From CBDFKB01 sp965248715 (GTDB taxonomy: Bacteria > Pseudomonadota > Alphaproteobacteria > Rhizobiales > Rhizobiaceae): a stretch of DNA of 64,000 nucleotides. The notes beneath the pieces are model-generated. The model was not told where the DNA came from and searched no databases. It worked only from the letters and a program-made list of their open reading frames with translations. Position 1 is the first letter of the stretch. Every line of letters starts with the position of its first letter. This document shows, one piece after another, positions 26,058-34,533 of this stretch. A program made the position numbers and the translations under genes. The stretch lies in assembly GCA_965248715.1 (NCBI GenBank), contig CBDFKB010000004.1, positions 68,917 through 132,916 of the forward strand, read 5' to 3'.

Positions 26058-27638
26058 TCAATATCCCCCGGCGTGGCCGTCCTTGCGTGGGTCCGAACCG
26101 CCGATCAACACGCCATGGCGATGATCAATCCCCACGATCTGGCCGCCGCCATGCGGGGTGCTGTCGCTAAATCGGTGGCCACGTGCCTTTAATCCGACGA
26201 CTGCTGAATGATCGATCCCTTCTTCGGCCTGCAGCAAACCTTCCTCGTTCCAAAAAATCCGTGGACAATCAAGCGCCTGCTGCGGATCCATGCCAAACCC
26301 TAGCATATTGGCGACCACATGGGCGTGGCCCATCGGCTGATAGTCCGCCCCCATCACCCCGAACGACCAAGCAACCTTGCCGTCCTTCATCGCCATCGCC
26401 GGGATAATCGTGTGCAGCGGCCGTTTTGACGGGCCGATTGCATTGGGGTGGCCGGGCTCAATGATAAATCCACTGCCCCGACAGTGTAAATTAATGCACG
26501 AATTGGAGGTGACAATTCCCGAACCGAAGCTTTTGAACGTCGAATTAATAAACGAGACGGCGCGCAGATCACGGTCAATCACGGAAAGATATACCGTGTC
26601 TCCGGCACATGCTTTGGGCACCCGAACCGCGTCATTGCGCCGATCCGGATCATAATTCGATGCCAGTTTTTCGGTATAAGCACGTGACAAAATATCGTCG
26701 ATGGAAACCGTCATATGGTTCGGATCGCCGATAAAGGCGTCGCGTACACCATAGGCGATACGTCCAGCTTCCACCGCAAGGTGGAGTTGCTCAACGCTTC
26801 CAGGCTCGCCGGCCATACCAAGCGCATCGAGCAAATTGAGCAATACCAACGCGGTCAGCCCCTGGCCATTTGGAGGGATTTCGAATATGTCGTGGCCCGC
26901 ATATCGGGTTGAAATTGGGGCCACCCAATCGGCTTCCGCCGCCGCCAAATCCTCGACCGTCAACAGGCCACCGAGCGCGCTGACAGTAGCAGCGATCTCG
27001 TCTGCGATTGGTCCGAGATAAAACCCATCGCGGCCTTCAAGCGCGATTGTCGCCAGCGTATCGCCCAGTTTCGGCAGATACATGCGCTCGCCGGTCACCG
27101 GTGCCCGGCCGTCGATTAGATAATGTTTGCTTGCCCCTGGGTCTGCCGACAATTTGCCGACATTCAACCCCCAGTCATAGGCAACTCTTGGCGTGACAGC
27201 AAAACCGTCGCGCGCATGGTTGACCGCATCGGCGAACAGGCGCGCGAAATCCATCGCCCCAAACCGTTCATGCATTTTCTGCCATGCGGCGATCGCACCT
27301 GGAACCGTGACCGAATGGGCGGAAATCGGATCGATTGCGCCAATGCCAGCATCCAGAAAATGCGACAGGGTGGCGGCGGCCGGCGAGCGGCCAGAACCAT
27401 TGAGCCCGTGCATCGATCCATCTGGTTCGACAATAATCGCAAAACAATCGCCGCCGATGCTGGTCGACTGGGGTTCGACTACGGCTAATGTCGCGGCGGC
27501 GGCGATCGCCGCGTCGACCGCATTGCCGCCATCGCGTAAAATGCTGACCGCGGTGGTGGTGGCCATGGGATGCGAAGTGGCGGCCAGCCCATTGGCGCAC
27601 AATACCGGGGATCGGCCGGGAAGTTGAAAATTGCGCAT
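26058..27638 (-). CDS. gamma-glutamyltransferase family protein
   Basis: This 526-residue Ntn-hydrolase is a proenzyme that self-cleaves before the catalytic Thr, here T348 in GDTVYLSVIDRD. The large-subunit motif GGNAVDAAIAAAATLAVVEP, the GGDCFAI stretch and the small-subunit motif around GSGIVTSNSCINL are present. There is no signal peptide, so it is probably cytoplasmic, unlike E. coli Ggt. Related proteins include cephalosporin and oxamate acylases, so the glutathione substrate is not assured. It is transcribed toward the EAL gene and follows a small membrane protein gene. Confidence 0.85.
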   Translation of the reverse strand: MRNFQLPGRSPVLCANGLAATSHPMATTTAVSILRDGGNAVDAAIAAAATLAVVEPQSTSIGGDCFAIIVEPDGSMHGLNGSGRSPAAATLSHFLDAGIGAIDPISAHSVTVPGAIAAWQKMHERFGAMDFARLFADAVNHARDGFAVTPRVAYDWGLNVGKLSADPGASKHYLIDGRAPVTGERMYLPKLGDTLATIALEGRDGFYLGPIADEIAATVSALGGLLTVEDLAAAEADWVAPISTRYAGHDIFEIPPNGQGLTALVLLNLLDALGMAGEPGSVEQLHLAVEAGRIAYGVRDAFIGDPNHMTVSIDDILSRAYTEKLASNYDPDRRNDAVRVPKACAGDTVYLSVIDRDLRAVSFINSTFKSFGSGIVTSNSCINLHCRGSGFIIEPGHPNAIGPSKRPLHTIIPAMAMKDGKVAWSFGVMGADYQPMGHAHVVANMLGFGMDPQQALDCPRIFWNEEGLLQAEEGIDHSAVVGLKARGHRFSDSTPHGGGQIVGIDHRHGVLIGGSDPRKDGHAGGY

Positions 27639-27694
27639 GCTCTAACCGCGAACCGGCTTAATTGATAACAGCGACCCCCACCGCCGCCGTCCGA

Positions 27695-28108
27695 TCACAG
27701 GCCGTCGCCAAGCGCCACGTCGCGGGTCGCCGAGCGGATCGATACGGAAAATCCAGCCACCACATCCACCAGGGTGATGACCATCAAGATAAAGAACACT
27801 GGATGCGCGGCCTGTTTGTAAAGCAGGAATTCGACCAAAAAGGCGATGAACACAAAGGTCGATAATAGGTGATCGATAATCGTACTGGCGCCGACCCGGG
27901 TCGCCTTGATGATTTCGAAAAACAGCAGAATCAGCCCGACAACGATCATCAAATGGCCGAGGGTAAAGACAAACTCAGCGCCGGAGAACATGTTTTGGGT
28001 CCAAACCGCTTGCGCCCACGGGTCTCCTTCGACGCCGCCAATCAAACGCGCGGCTACCAGATTGTAAACGACGAACGGCACGATCATTAGCGGGACATTG
28101 ATCAACAT
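27695..28108 (-). CDS. four-span membrane protein of unknown function
   Basis: This 137-residue protein consists of about four membrane segments (residues 2-20, 45-66, 84-100, 105-122) with short loops. It contains MFSGAEFVFTLGHLMIVVGLILLF near the middle. No family function recognised. It lies 57 bp upstream of the gamma-glutamyltransferase gene in the same direction, so the two may be co-transcribed. The start is ATG without a strong ribosome-binding site. Confidence 0.65.
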   Translation of the reverse strand: MLINVPLMIVPFVVYNLVAARLIGGVEGDPWAQAVWTQNMFSGAEFVFTLGHLMIVVGLILLFFEIIKATRVGASTIIDHLLSTFVFIAFLVEFLLYKQAAHPVFFILMVITLVDVVAGFSVSIRSATRDVALGDGL

Positions 28109-28270
28109 TATGGCATCCTGGGTGTTACGAACAGATCAGCCGAACGGTATTGCCGGCGCGGTGCTGTGGGCCGAATCTCCTTGTGTGATAATGCCCCGCA
28201 GCAGTGCTGGCAACAAGGCAGTAAAAAGGCCGGTCCAAGACCAGCCTAATTTATGCGAGCGGATTGATAG

Positions 28271-28312
28271 GAGTCAAACCGGCGCCATAATCATCAATCT
28301 CAACAGGCCCTA
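28271..28312. repeat. repeat module C (copy 2)
   Basis: It begins GGAGTCAAACCGGCGCC and ends AACAGGCCCTAA, matching 7526-7569. Its terminal CTA, read on the minus strand as TAG, is the stop codon of rpmF. The stretch 28109-28270 has no gene; it may contain more of the module. Confidence 0.6.
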
Positions 28313-28495
28313 AACAGAGCCCTTCGGCTCTAGAACCTGCCTGCCCCGATACATGCCGGTTTTCAAATCGATATGATGCGGACGGCGCAGCTCGCCGGAT
28401 ACCTTGTCTTCCGTATAGGTCGGTTGCTTCAGCGCATCGGTCGAACGGCGAAAGCCGCGTTTCATGCGCGACACTTTTCTCTTTGGAACGGCCAT
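28310..28495 (-). CDS. rpmF: 50S ribosomal protein L32
   Basis: This 61-residue protein starts MAVPKRKVSRMKRGFRRSTDA, the conserved L32 N-terminus, and has the alphaproteobacterial C-terminal half (RPHHIDLKTGMYRGRQVL) without zinc cysteines. The start at 28495 follows GGAG; the upstream in-frame ATG lacks conservation. The stop codon lies at the tip of a repeat element, so the last residues (KGSV) may be altered compared with relatives. It is followed on the same strand by the repeat and preceded by mtgA. Confidence 0.95.
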   Translation of the reverse strand: MAVPKRKVSRMKRGFRRSTDALKQPTYTEDKVSGELRRPHHIDLKTGMYRGRQVLEPKGSV

Positions 28496-28637
28496 CTTTG
28501 TCTCCACGACAACAATTGCCGTCACCCGTTAGCGATCGCGCGGGCCGGCAGGAAAATGCTAGGTTTGGCCGGGCTATACAAGCTTGCCGGGCAAATTGCC
28601 AGCCAATTTTTTCTGGCCTTGGTCAGGCGGCGTCATT

Positions 28638-29396
28638 TTATCGAACGCAGCCAACATAGGCGCCGGATTGGATAGCACGTTTTTCGATTACCCGCGCCAT
28701 CCGTGCCATGGTCCGACTAGGTTTGGTTGGATTTCGCCCGGTAGGGTTTGGCAAGGTTACCGCAAGCAGCGCCGCCTGGCGCGCAGATATCCTGGCAGCC
28801 GAACGTTTGAAATAATGCTGTGCGGCGGCTTCGACGCCAAAAATGCCGGGGCCCCATTCGGCAACGTTGAGATAAATCTCCATCATCCGGCGCTTGGGCC
28901 ATAACAGATCGAGATAAAGCGCGTAGGGCAGTTCCAGCGCCTTTCGGACATAGGACCTACCATGCCACAAGAATAGGTTTTTCGCGGTTTGCATGGAGAT
29001 GGTGCTGGCACCTCTGGTCTTTTCTCCGCCAAGCGCCTGATCGACGATGGTGTTTACCGCTTCCCAGTCGATGCCGGAATGGGCGCAGAACTTGCCATCT
29101 TCTGACATCATCACCGAAAAAATAAGCCGAGGCGCAATCTCGTCAAGGGCGACCCAGCGTCGGTCGACTTTCTGGCCGGTGACGGTTCGTGCCAGCATTA
29201 AGGTCGAATAGGGTTTGACCATCGGCGACAGGTAAATCACGCCGGCGATAAGCGGTGTCACCGCCAGCAATAGCAATGCCGCGGCAGCCATGCGTAACCC
29301 GCGAATGATCACCCGGCGGCGCTTACTCGACCCGCCAGCACCGACGTTAGAACCCACCTGCGGCGGTGTGCTTTGCGCTGGACCTTGATCGGACAT
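28638..29396 (-). CDS. mtgA: monofunctional peptidoglycan glycosyltransferase
   Basis: MtgA polymerises lipid II into glycan strands. The 252-residue protein has one N-terminal membrane anchor (MAAAALLLLAVTPLIAGVIYL, about residues 31-51) and a GT51 domain. Catalytic motifs are SEDGKFCAHSGIDW (first Glu), GASTISMQTAKNLFLW and RRMMEIYLNVAEWGPGIFG (second Glu). Length is normal. The neighbouring rpmF on the same strand and ispA on the opposite strand are a common alphaproteobacterial arrangement. Confidence 0.94.
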   Translation of the reverse strand: MSDQGPAQSTPPQVGSNVGAGGSSKRRRVIIRGLRMAAAALLLLAVTPLIAGVIYLSPMVKPYSTLMLARTVTGQKVDRRWVALDEIAPRLIFSVMMSEDGKFCAHSGIDWEAVNTIVDQALGGEKTRGASTISMQTAKNLFLWHGRSYVRKALELPYALYLDLLWPKRRMMEIYLNVAEWGPGIFGVEAAAQHYFKRSAARISARQAALLAVTLPNPTGRNPTKPSRTMARMARVIEKRAIQSGAYVGCVR

Positions 29397-29521
29397 ATGC
29401 TATTGCGTCCCCGTTTGCGGCGGCGAACCGTTTGTTTATTCGTACCGCACTGTCAACCGTGGTGGTTTTTGCCGACATGCCACTGCGATGAAAAACATAG
29501 CGGCCCCGGATCACACAGACC

Positions 29522-30439
29522 TTGCCAAACAAAGATCATCATAGGGCTTTTTCGACCGAATTATCGCGTATCGCAACATTGACCGAACAACGTTTGCGCG
29601 ATCTGCTGGATCAAACGCCGCGAGTAGGCGAAAAAGCAAGACCGACCAGGCTGATCGAAGCGATGCGCCATGCCGCGCTTGGCGGCGGCAAACGGCTGCG
29701 CCCGTTCTTGTTGATACATTCGGCTGCCATGTTCGGCATCGCGACCAAGGACGCAATCGATGCCGCCGCAGCGCTGGAATGCGTCCATTGCTATTCGTTG
29801 GTCCATGACGATTTGCCGGCGATGGATGATGACGCGCTAAGGCGCGGCAGGCCAACCGTCCATATCGCCTTTGATGAAGCGACCGCGATCCTCGCCGGTG
29901 ACGCATTGTTGACATTGGCATTCGATATCCTAGCGACACAAGCCGCCGATTTATCGCCCGACATTCGTGTGCGCCTGATCGCCGGCCTTGCCCAGGCAGC
30001 AGGGGTTGGCGGCATGGCCGGTGGACAGATGCTCGATCTGAGCAAGCTTGCCGGCGAACCGCGCCAAGCAATAACTGACATGCAGCGCATGAAAACCGGA
30101 ATGTTGATCGCTTACGCCTGTGAGGCGGGGGCGATATTGGGCAATGGCGATGAAACCGCGTGCCGCGCATTGCGTGAATTCGGCGACGCGATCGGCCGCG
30201 GTTTTCAGTTGGCTGACGATTTGCTCGACCGCACCTCGAACCCGTCGATCTTGGGCAAACAGACCGGCAAGGATCGCGAGCGTGGCAAAAACACTCTGGT
30301 CGATGTGTTGGGCGTCGAGGCAACCCGCCAAGAATGCACCCACTGTCTGGCCGAAGCTAAAGCAGCCCTTCAGCCATTTGGTAAACCGGCGCAAATGTTG
30401 TTGGCGGCGGCGCGGTTTGCGGTCGAACGCGTTTATTGA
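29522..30439 (+). CDS. ispA: farnesyl/geranylgeranyl diphosphate synthase
   Basis: This 305-residue enzyme condenses isopentenyl diphosphate with allylic diphosphates for quinone and undecaprenyl synthesis. The first Asp-rich motif is DDLPAMDDD at residues 96-104, with the two-residue insertion typical of bacterial FPP synthases; the second is QLADDLLD near residue 228. GGGKRLRPF provides the diphosphate-binding arginines. The start appears to be TTG at 29522 and no ATG fits better; the N-terminus is somewhat uncertain. No xseB or dxs neighbours, unlike many genomes. Confidence 0.92.
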   Translation: MPNKDHHRAFSTELSRIATLTEQRLRDLLDQTPRVGEKARPTRLIEAMRHAALGGGKRLRPFLLIHSAAMFGIATKDAIDAAAALECVHCYSLVHDDLPAMDDDALRRGRPTVHIAFDEATAILAGDALLTLAFDILATQAADLSPDIRVRLIAGLAQAAGVGGMAGGQMLDLSKLAGEPRQAITDMQRMKTGMLIAYACEAGAILGNGDETACRALREFGDAIGRGFQLADDLLDRTSNPSILGKQTGKDRERGKNTLVDVLGVEATRQECTHCLAEAKAALQPFGKPAQMLLAAARFAVERVY

Positions 30440-30574
30440 GGTTTTTATGCCAAGGGAATTTATGCCTGGTTATACCACGGGAATTTAATATCGACCCATT
30501 TAACCGCCAGAACCGGCGCGCTGCGCGGCCCGACCGGGTCGCCACTCTGGCGGCACGGCGCGGCTGGCATGATC

Positions 30575-30849
30575 TAGAGCCCTTTTAATGAATTCGGAGC
30601 CATTGTGATGGCGCGATTTTGCGTCAAGATCAAGCAGCAACGCGCACGGCCATACCCTGCGGTACGCTCATGCGGCGGTGCGCAGATATTGGCGCAAAAG
30701 CGCCCATCCTTTCCAGTTTCTGATTGGCGGGCATCCGCCGCCGAACTGGGTTTGCCCGATGCACCACATCGCGCGGCACAGGTTTCAGGCGCAGTCACCC
30801 TCGCAAATCAAGAAACACAATTGATGCGGAATTCATCAAAAGGGCTCTA
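30575..30849. repeat. repeat family E, complete MITE-like element (271 bp)
   Basis: The ends are GAGCCCTTTTAATGAATTCG and, inverted, GAGCCCTTTTGATGAATTCC, followed by inverted CATTGTG/CAATTGTG. TA lies at both borders (30575 and 30848). The interior has no gene. Partial copies lie at 22840 and 43386. The right border gives the TAG stop of the amidohydrolase. The rest of the gap, 30440-30574, holds a family D-like remnant (GCCAAGGGAATTTATGCC). Confidence 0.8.
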
Positions 30850-32022
30850 ACTGTCGGTCACCGGCAGCAGCGTTTCCGCCAACTTAGCCCAGTAGGAGCA
30901 GCCAAAAGGGGTCGCTTCGTCGTTGAAATCATATTCGGCGTTATGCAGGTTGGCGGTGTCGCCATTGCCCATAAAGATATAGGCGCCTGGGCGCTTTTCC
31001 AGCATGTAGGCGAAATCTTCACCGCCGAGCATCGGTTCGCAATCGTCCTCGACCATGCCCTCACCGGCAACCGCCTTGGCGACCGCAACCGCTTTGGCGG
31101 TTTGGCGTTCATGGTTGTGGGTGATCGGATATCCGGTGGCAATGCAAACTTTGGCGCTAGCCCCGAAACCGCTGGCGATGCCTTCTGCGACCTGGGGGAT
31201 CAAGCGGATCGCGGTTTTACGGCCTTCAGCACTTAGGGAACGCACGGTTCCGGACATGACCGCTTTGTTAGGAATCACATTGTTGGCGGTGCCGGCATTG
31301 ATCTTGGTGGTCGTAATCACCACGCTGTCGACTGCTTTGATTGAGCGTGAAACGATCGATTGCAGGCCGATCAACACATGCGCCGTGATCACGATCGGGT
31401 CAACGGTGTCATGGGGCATTGCCGCATGGCCGCCATGGCCGGTAATGGTTATCGCGAATTCATCGGTCGAAGCGGTAATCGGCCCGGGCCTGATCGCGAA
31501 CCGGCCAACATCGAGCCCCGGCAGATTATGCAGGCCGTAGATTTCGTCGATCCCGAACCGGTCCATCAAACCGTCTTCGAGCATCGCCTTGCCGCCTGCA
31601 CCGCCTTCCTCGGCCGGTTGAAAGATTACCACCACAGTGCCATCAAAATTCCGCGTTTGGGTGAGATATTGCGCCGCGCCCAACAGCATCGAGGTGTGAC
31701 CATCATGTCCGCAAGCATGCATCTTGCCACTATTTTTCGACGCATAGGGCTTGCCAGTTTGCTCGGTAATCGGCAATGCGTCCATATCGGCGCGCAGACC
31801 AATAACCCGGCCCGACAGATTGCTTTTGCCGGTGATAACGCCAACCACACCGGTCCTGCCGATGCCGGTCACTATATTGTCACAGCCAAATTTACCAAGT
31901 TTATCGGCAACCATCGCGGCGGTTTCTTGGACGTTGTATTGAAGTTCGGGATTAGCATGCAGTTGGCGTCGCCAATTGGTAATCTCAAGATGCAGATCGG
32001 CCATTCGGTTGATGATCGGCAT
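30847..32022 (-). CDS. M20D amidohydrolase (hippurate hydrolase-like)
   Basis: This 391-residue dinuclear metallohydrolase belongs to the family that deacylates N-acyl amino acids or cleaves hippurate and IAA conjugates. Metal-site motifs are HACGHDGHTSMLLGAAQYL near residue 103, FQPAEEGGAGG, the dimerisation-lid sequence GHGGHAAMPHDTVDP and MLGGEDFAYML near the C-terminus. It is cytoplasmic and about the usual length. Its TAG stop is supplied by a repeat element. It is divergent from the D,D-carboxypeptidase gene. Substrate cannot be fixed from sequence. Confidence 0.9.
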   Translation of the reverse strand: MPIINRMADLHLEITNWRRQLHANPELQYNVQETAAMVADKLGKFGCDNIVTGIGRTGVVGVITGKSNLSGRVIGLRADMDALPITEQTGKPYASKNSGKMHACGHDGHTSMLLGAAQYLTQTRNFDGTVVVIFQPAEEGGAGGKAMLEDGLMDRFGIDEIYGLHNLPGLDVGRFAIRPGPITASTDEFAITITGHGGHAAMPHDTVDPIVITAHVLIGLQSIVSRSIKAVDSVVITTTKINAGTANNVIPNKAVMSGTVRSLSAEGRKTAIRLIPQVAEGIASGFGASAKVCIATGYPITHNHERQTAKAVAVAKAVAGEGMVEDDCEPMLGGEDFAYMLEKRPGAYIFMGNGDTANLHNAEYDFNDEATPFGCSYWAKLAETLLPVTDS

Positions 32023-32107
32023 ATATTGACCTCGAGGCTTTTGCAGACGGATGGGACCCGCTGACTATAGTGGCGATTTGAAAGAACGATTTGGAGAAGT
32101 AAAGCGC

Positions 32108-33328
32108 GTGTTGGCCATCATAGTTCCAATATTTCGCCTGTCCGTACTAGCGCCAATAGCCATATTGGCGATCTGGTTGGCGATGCCGTCATCCTTGTTA
32201 CCGGTTAGGGCCGCAGAAGCCAAATTGCCAAGCGGCCCGCATATTTTGATCGACGCTAACGATGGCGCGATCCTGGCCGGAAGCGATATTCACCAGCGCT
32301 GGTATCCGGCCTCGCTAACCAAAATGATGACCGTCTATGTGACGTTGCGCGCGATCAAAGCCGGCGAACTTGCCGCCGGCTCACCGGTGATCATTTCCCG
32401 TGAAGCCATCCGCCAACCACCAAGCAAAATGGGATATGGACCGGGCACCAAGCTCAACGTGGATACCGCCTTGGCGATTGTTATCGTCAAAAGCGCCAAT
32501 GACGTGGCGGTGGCACTGGCAGAAGCGGTGGCCGGATCAAGTGTCGCCTTTGTCACCCGAATGAACCGACAGGCACGCCGGCTCGGCATGACCAATTCGC
32601 ATTTCGTTAATCCGCACGGCCTGCATGGCACTGGGCAATTTGTCAGTGCCCGCGACCTGGCACTGCTGGCGCAGCGGCTTTTTGCCGAATTCCCAAACTA
32701 TTCCAAATTATTCGCAGTGCCAGCATTGCGCACTGCCACCAAGACCTTTCATTCCTACAATTTGCTGTTGGAGCGGTTTTCCGGCGCCGATGGGGTAAAA
32801 ACCGGATTTGTGTGCGCGTCGGGCTACAATATGGTGGCAAGCGCTAGCCGCGGTTCCAAACGACTGATCGCGGTGGTGCTCGGCGCTTCCTCCCAGGTCG
32901 AGCGCGCGGTTCGCGCCGCTCGTTTGCTGAGCGACGGGTTTGTCGGCAATGTTCGCCTTGCCGATACAATTGCCGAACCTGCCACATTGGGTACAGCGCC
33001 ACGAAACATGCGGCCGGTTTTGTGCACCGAAAAAGCCCGAGCTGCACGCTACGAACCCGCAGCCGGCGTGGCGGTTGTCAATTCGCCTTTTCTGTTGCCC
33101 CGCACTACCGTGCGAGAACCGCTGGTGATCGCTACCGGCAACGTAACCGCACCGCCAAGCGAGGCGTTGGTGCGTCTCAACGCTGGAAAGTTTTACGTTA
33201 ATCCGAACCGCGCTATGGCTCCACTATGGCGCCCGGCTGACGCGCCGGCAATCCCCAAGCTCGATCCGGAAATGGCGGACAATCCGACCCGCGGTGTCAT
33301 TCCGACACCTTTGCCCAGGCCTGGCTGA
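32108..33328 (+). CDS. D-alanyl-D-alanine carboxypeptidase (PBP5/6 type)
   Basis: This 406-residue periplasmic serine peptidase trims pentapeptide stems in peptidoglycan. It has a signal segment (residues 2-35, through RAAEA), the SxxK motif S69-L-T-K72 in YPASLTKMM, SAND as SxN near residue 128, and VKTGF as KTG. After the catalytic domain there is about 90 extra residues, proline- and alanine-rich (NVTAPPSEALVRLNAGK, VIPTPLPRPG), instead of the usual amphipathic PBP5 anchor. I chose the GTG at 32108 because GGAGAAG sits upstream. Divergent from the amidohydrolase gene. Confidence 0.9.
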   Translation: MLAIIVPIFRLSVLAPIAILAIWLAMPSSLLPVRAAEAKLPSGPHILIDANDGAILAGSDIHQRWYPASLTKMMTVYVTLRAIKAGELAAGSPVIISREAIRQPPSKMGYGPGTKLNVDTALAIVIVKSANDVAVALAEAVAGSSVAFVTRMNRQARRLGMTNSHFVNPHGLHGTGQFVSARDLALLAQRLFAEFPNYSKLFAVPALRTATKTFHSYNLLLERFSGADGVKTGFVCASGYNMVASASRGSKRLIAVVLGASSQVERAVRAARLLSDGFVGNVRLADTIAEPATLGTAPRNMRPVLCTEKARAARYEPAAGVAVVNSPFLLPRTTVREPLVIATGNVTAPPSEALVRLNAGKFYVNPNRAMAPLWRPADAPAIPKLDPEMADNPTRGVIPTPLPRPG

Positions 33329-33359
33329 CTTATATTCTGAAGTAACAAATTTCCACGTT

Positions 33360-33463
33360 TTTGCGCTTGTCACCAAGCGTTGGAATAGCTTCGTCGCGCT
33401 ATCTCTTTGTTTATGCGTGTCATTTTCCCAAAACCGGTACCCACTTTTGGGTGACACGGCCTA
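33360..33463 (+). repeat. RIME-like 102-bp palindromic element, copy 6
   Basis: Same layout: GCGCTTGTCACCAAGCGTTG at the left and CACTTTTGGGTGACACGG at the right. The left TA is TT here, a degenerate border. The right CTAG gives the TAG stop of tusA on the opposite strand. Confidence 0.85.
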
Positions 33464-33688
33464 GCCGCACTCGATGACAAATTTCTGACCTGATTTACTT
33501 GCCTCGGTGCTAATTAGTAAATGGCCGTTTTCCTGACAAAAATGCGGAAAATCGATTGCCGCCATCGGATCTGTGGTGATCACTGCGATCTGTTCGCCCG
33601 GGCTCATGTCGCGCATCGCTTTGCGGGTTTTGAGTACCGGCAACGGGCATTTCAGGCCGCAAAGATCGAGTTCCCTTGGAATTGACAT
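33461..33688 (-). CDS. tusA: TusA-family sulfur carrier
   Basis: This 75-residue protein has the TusA signature RELDLCGLKCPLPVLKTRKA, with the persulfide-carrying cysteine in the CPLP motif (C14). TusA-like proteins relay sulfur to tRNA thiolation, molybdenum cofactor synthesis or sulfur oxidation. ATG at 33688 precedes the conserved core; the upstream in-frame sequence is not conserved. Its stop is in the CTAG end of a RIME-like element, so the C-terminus (VIECG) is cut exactly at the repeat border. No other tus genes are nearby. Confidence 0.88.
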   Translation of the reverse strand: MSIPRELDLCGLKCPLPVLKTRKAMRDMSPGEQIAVITTDPMAAIDFPHFCQENGHLLISTEASKSGQKFVIECG

Positions 33689-33790
33689 GGCAGTGACCGC
33701 ATCCCTGGTTGAATATTGGCCGTGTTTGCCATTCAATACCCTAAATCGCAATGGCATTCCCATCAGCAATAAAACGGACGGCGGCGAACC

Positions 33791-34336
33791 ATGGACAGCA
33801 GCTTAGCCAGTCAAGTAACAGGATTTTGGCGCGAAATAGGCCCTCAAGGTTGGTGGAAACGTAACGGGGCGATCGACCGCGCGATCTGTGAGAAGTTCGG
33901 TACGCTTTACGCCAATACCGTTGCTGGCGCTCACGCAAGCTGGATTGACGAGGCAGACACCTGCTTGGCCCGGGTAATTGTGTTGGATCAATTTCCACGC
34001 AATCTTTTCCGCGACGACCCGCGTGCGTTCGCCACCGATGATCAGGCGCTAAAGGCGGCCAAACATGCTCTCGAACAGGGCTTTGACCATCAAGTGTCGG
34101 AAGATTTGTTCAAATTCTTGTATTTGCCTTACATGCATTGCGAGCGGATCGCCGAGCAGGAAATCTGTGTTGGGCTGATGCACGCGGCCCAAGACCCGCT
34201 ATCGCTCAGCTCGGCGATCACCCATCGCGCAATCATTTACCGGTTCGGCCGGTTTCCCCACCGCAATTTTGTCCTAAAACGCACCATGTCGAGCGCCGAA
34301 CAGGCCTTTCTCGACGATGGCGGATTTAGTCCGTAG
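33791..34336 (+). CDS. DUF924 family protein
   Basis: This 181-residue protein matches DUF924 throughout: VTGFWREIGPQGWWKRNGAID at the N-terminus, VLDQFPRNLFRDDPRAFATD in the middle and FLYLPYMHCE followed by FPHRN near the end. Family members are all-alpha, TPR-like proteins of unknown role, about 180-200 residues. It is divergent from tusA across about 100 bp. No operon partner. Confidence 0.88.
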   Translation: MDSSLASQVTGFWREIGPQGWWKRNGAIDRAICEKFGTLYANTVAGAHASWIDEADTCLARVIVLDQFPRNLFRDDPRAFATDDQALKAAKHALEQGFDHQVSEDLFKFLYLPYMHCERIAEQEICVGLMHAAQDPLSLSSAITHRAIIYRFGRFPHRNFVLKRTMSSAEQAFLDDGGFSP

Positions 34337-34533
34337 CCAGCTTTTGGGTAAAGTGTACTATTAAAGACGCTTGGTATAAGCCGCAAAAAATAACGGTATT
34401 AGGCTCGCTGGCGGTCACATTTGACCTTTTAGTTAACTCAAACGGCCCAAACGTTAATTTCAACCGTCCAAGTCATACAGAATATTAAGCGCTTTGTGGG
34501 ATAAGCTGTCGGACTATCCGGGAGTGGCCAATT

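Noticed and set aside
29511..30323. 270-residue minus-strand frame
   Set aside because: Complete overlap with ispA on the other strand. Very arginine-rich translation, no recognisable domain.
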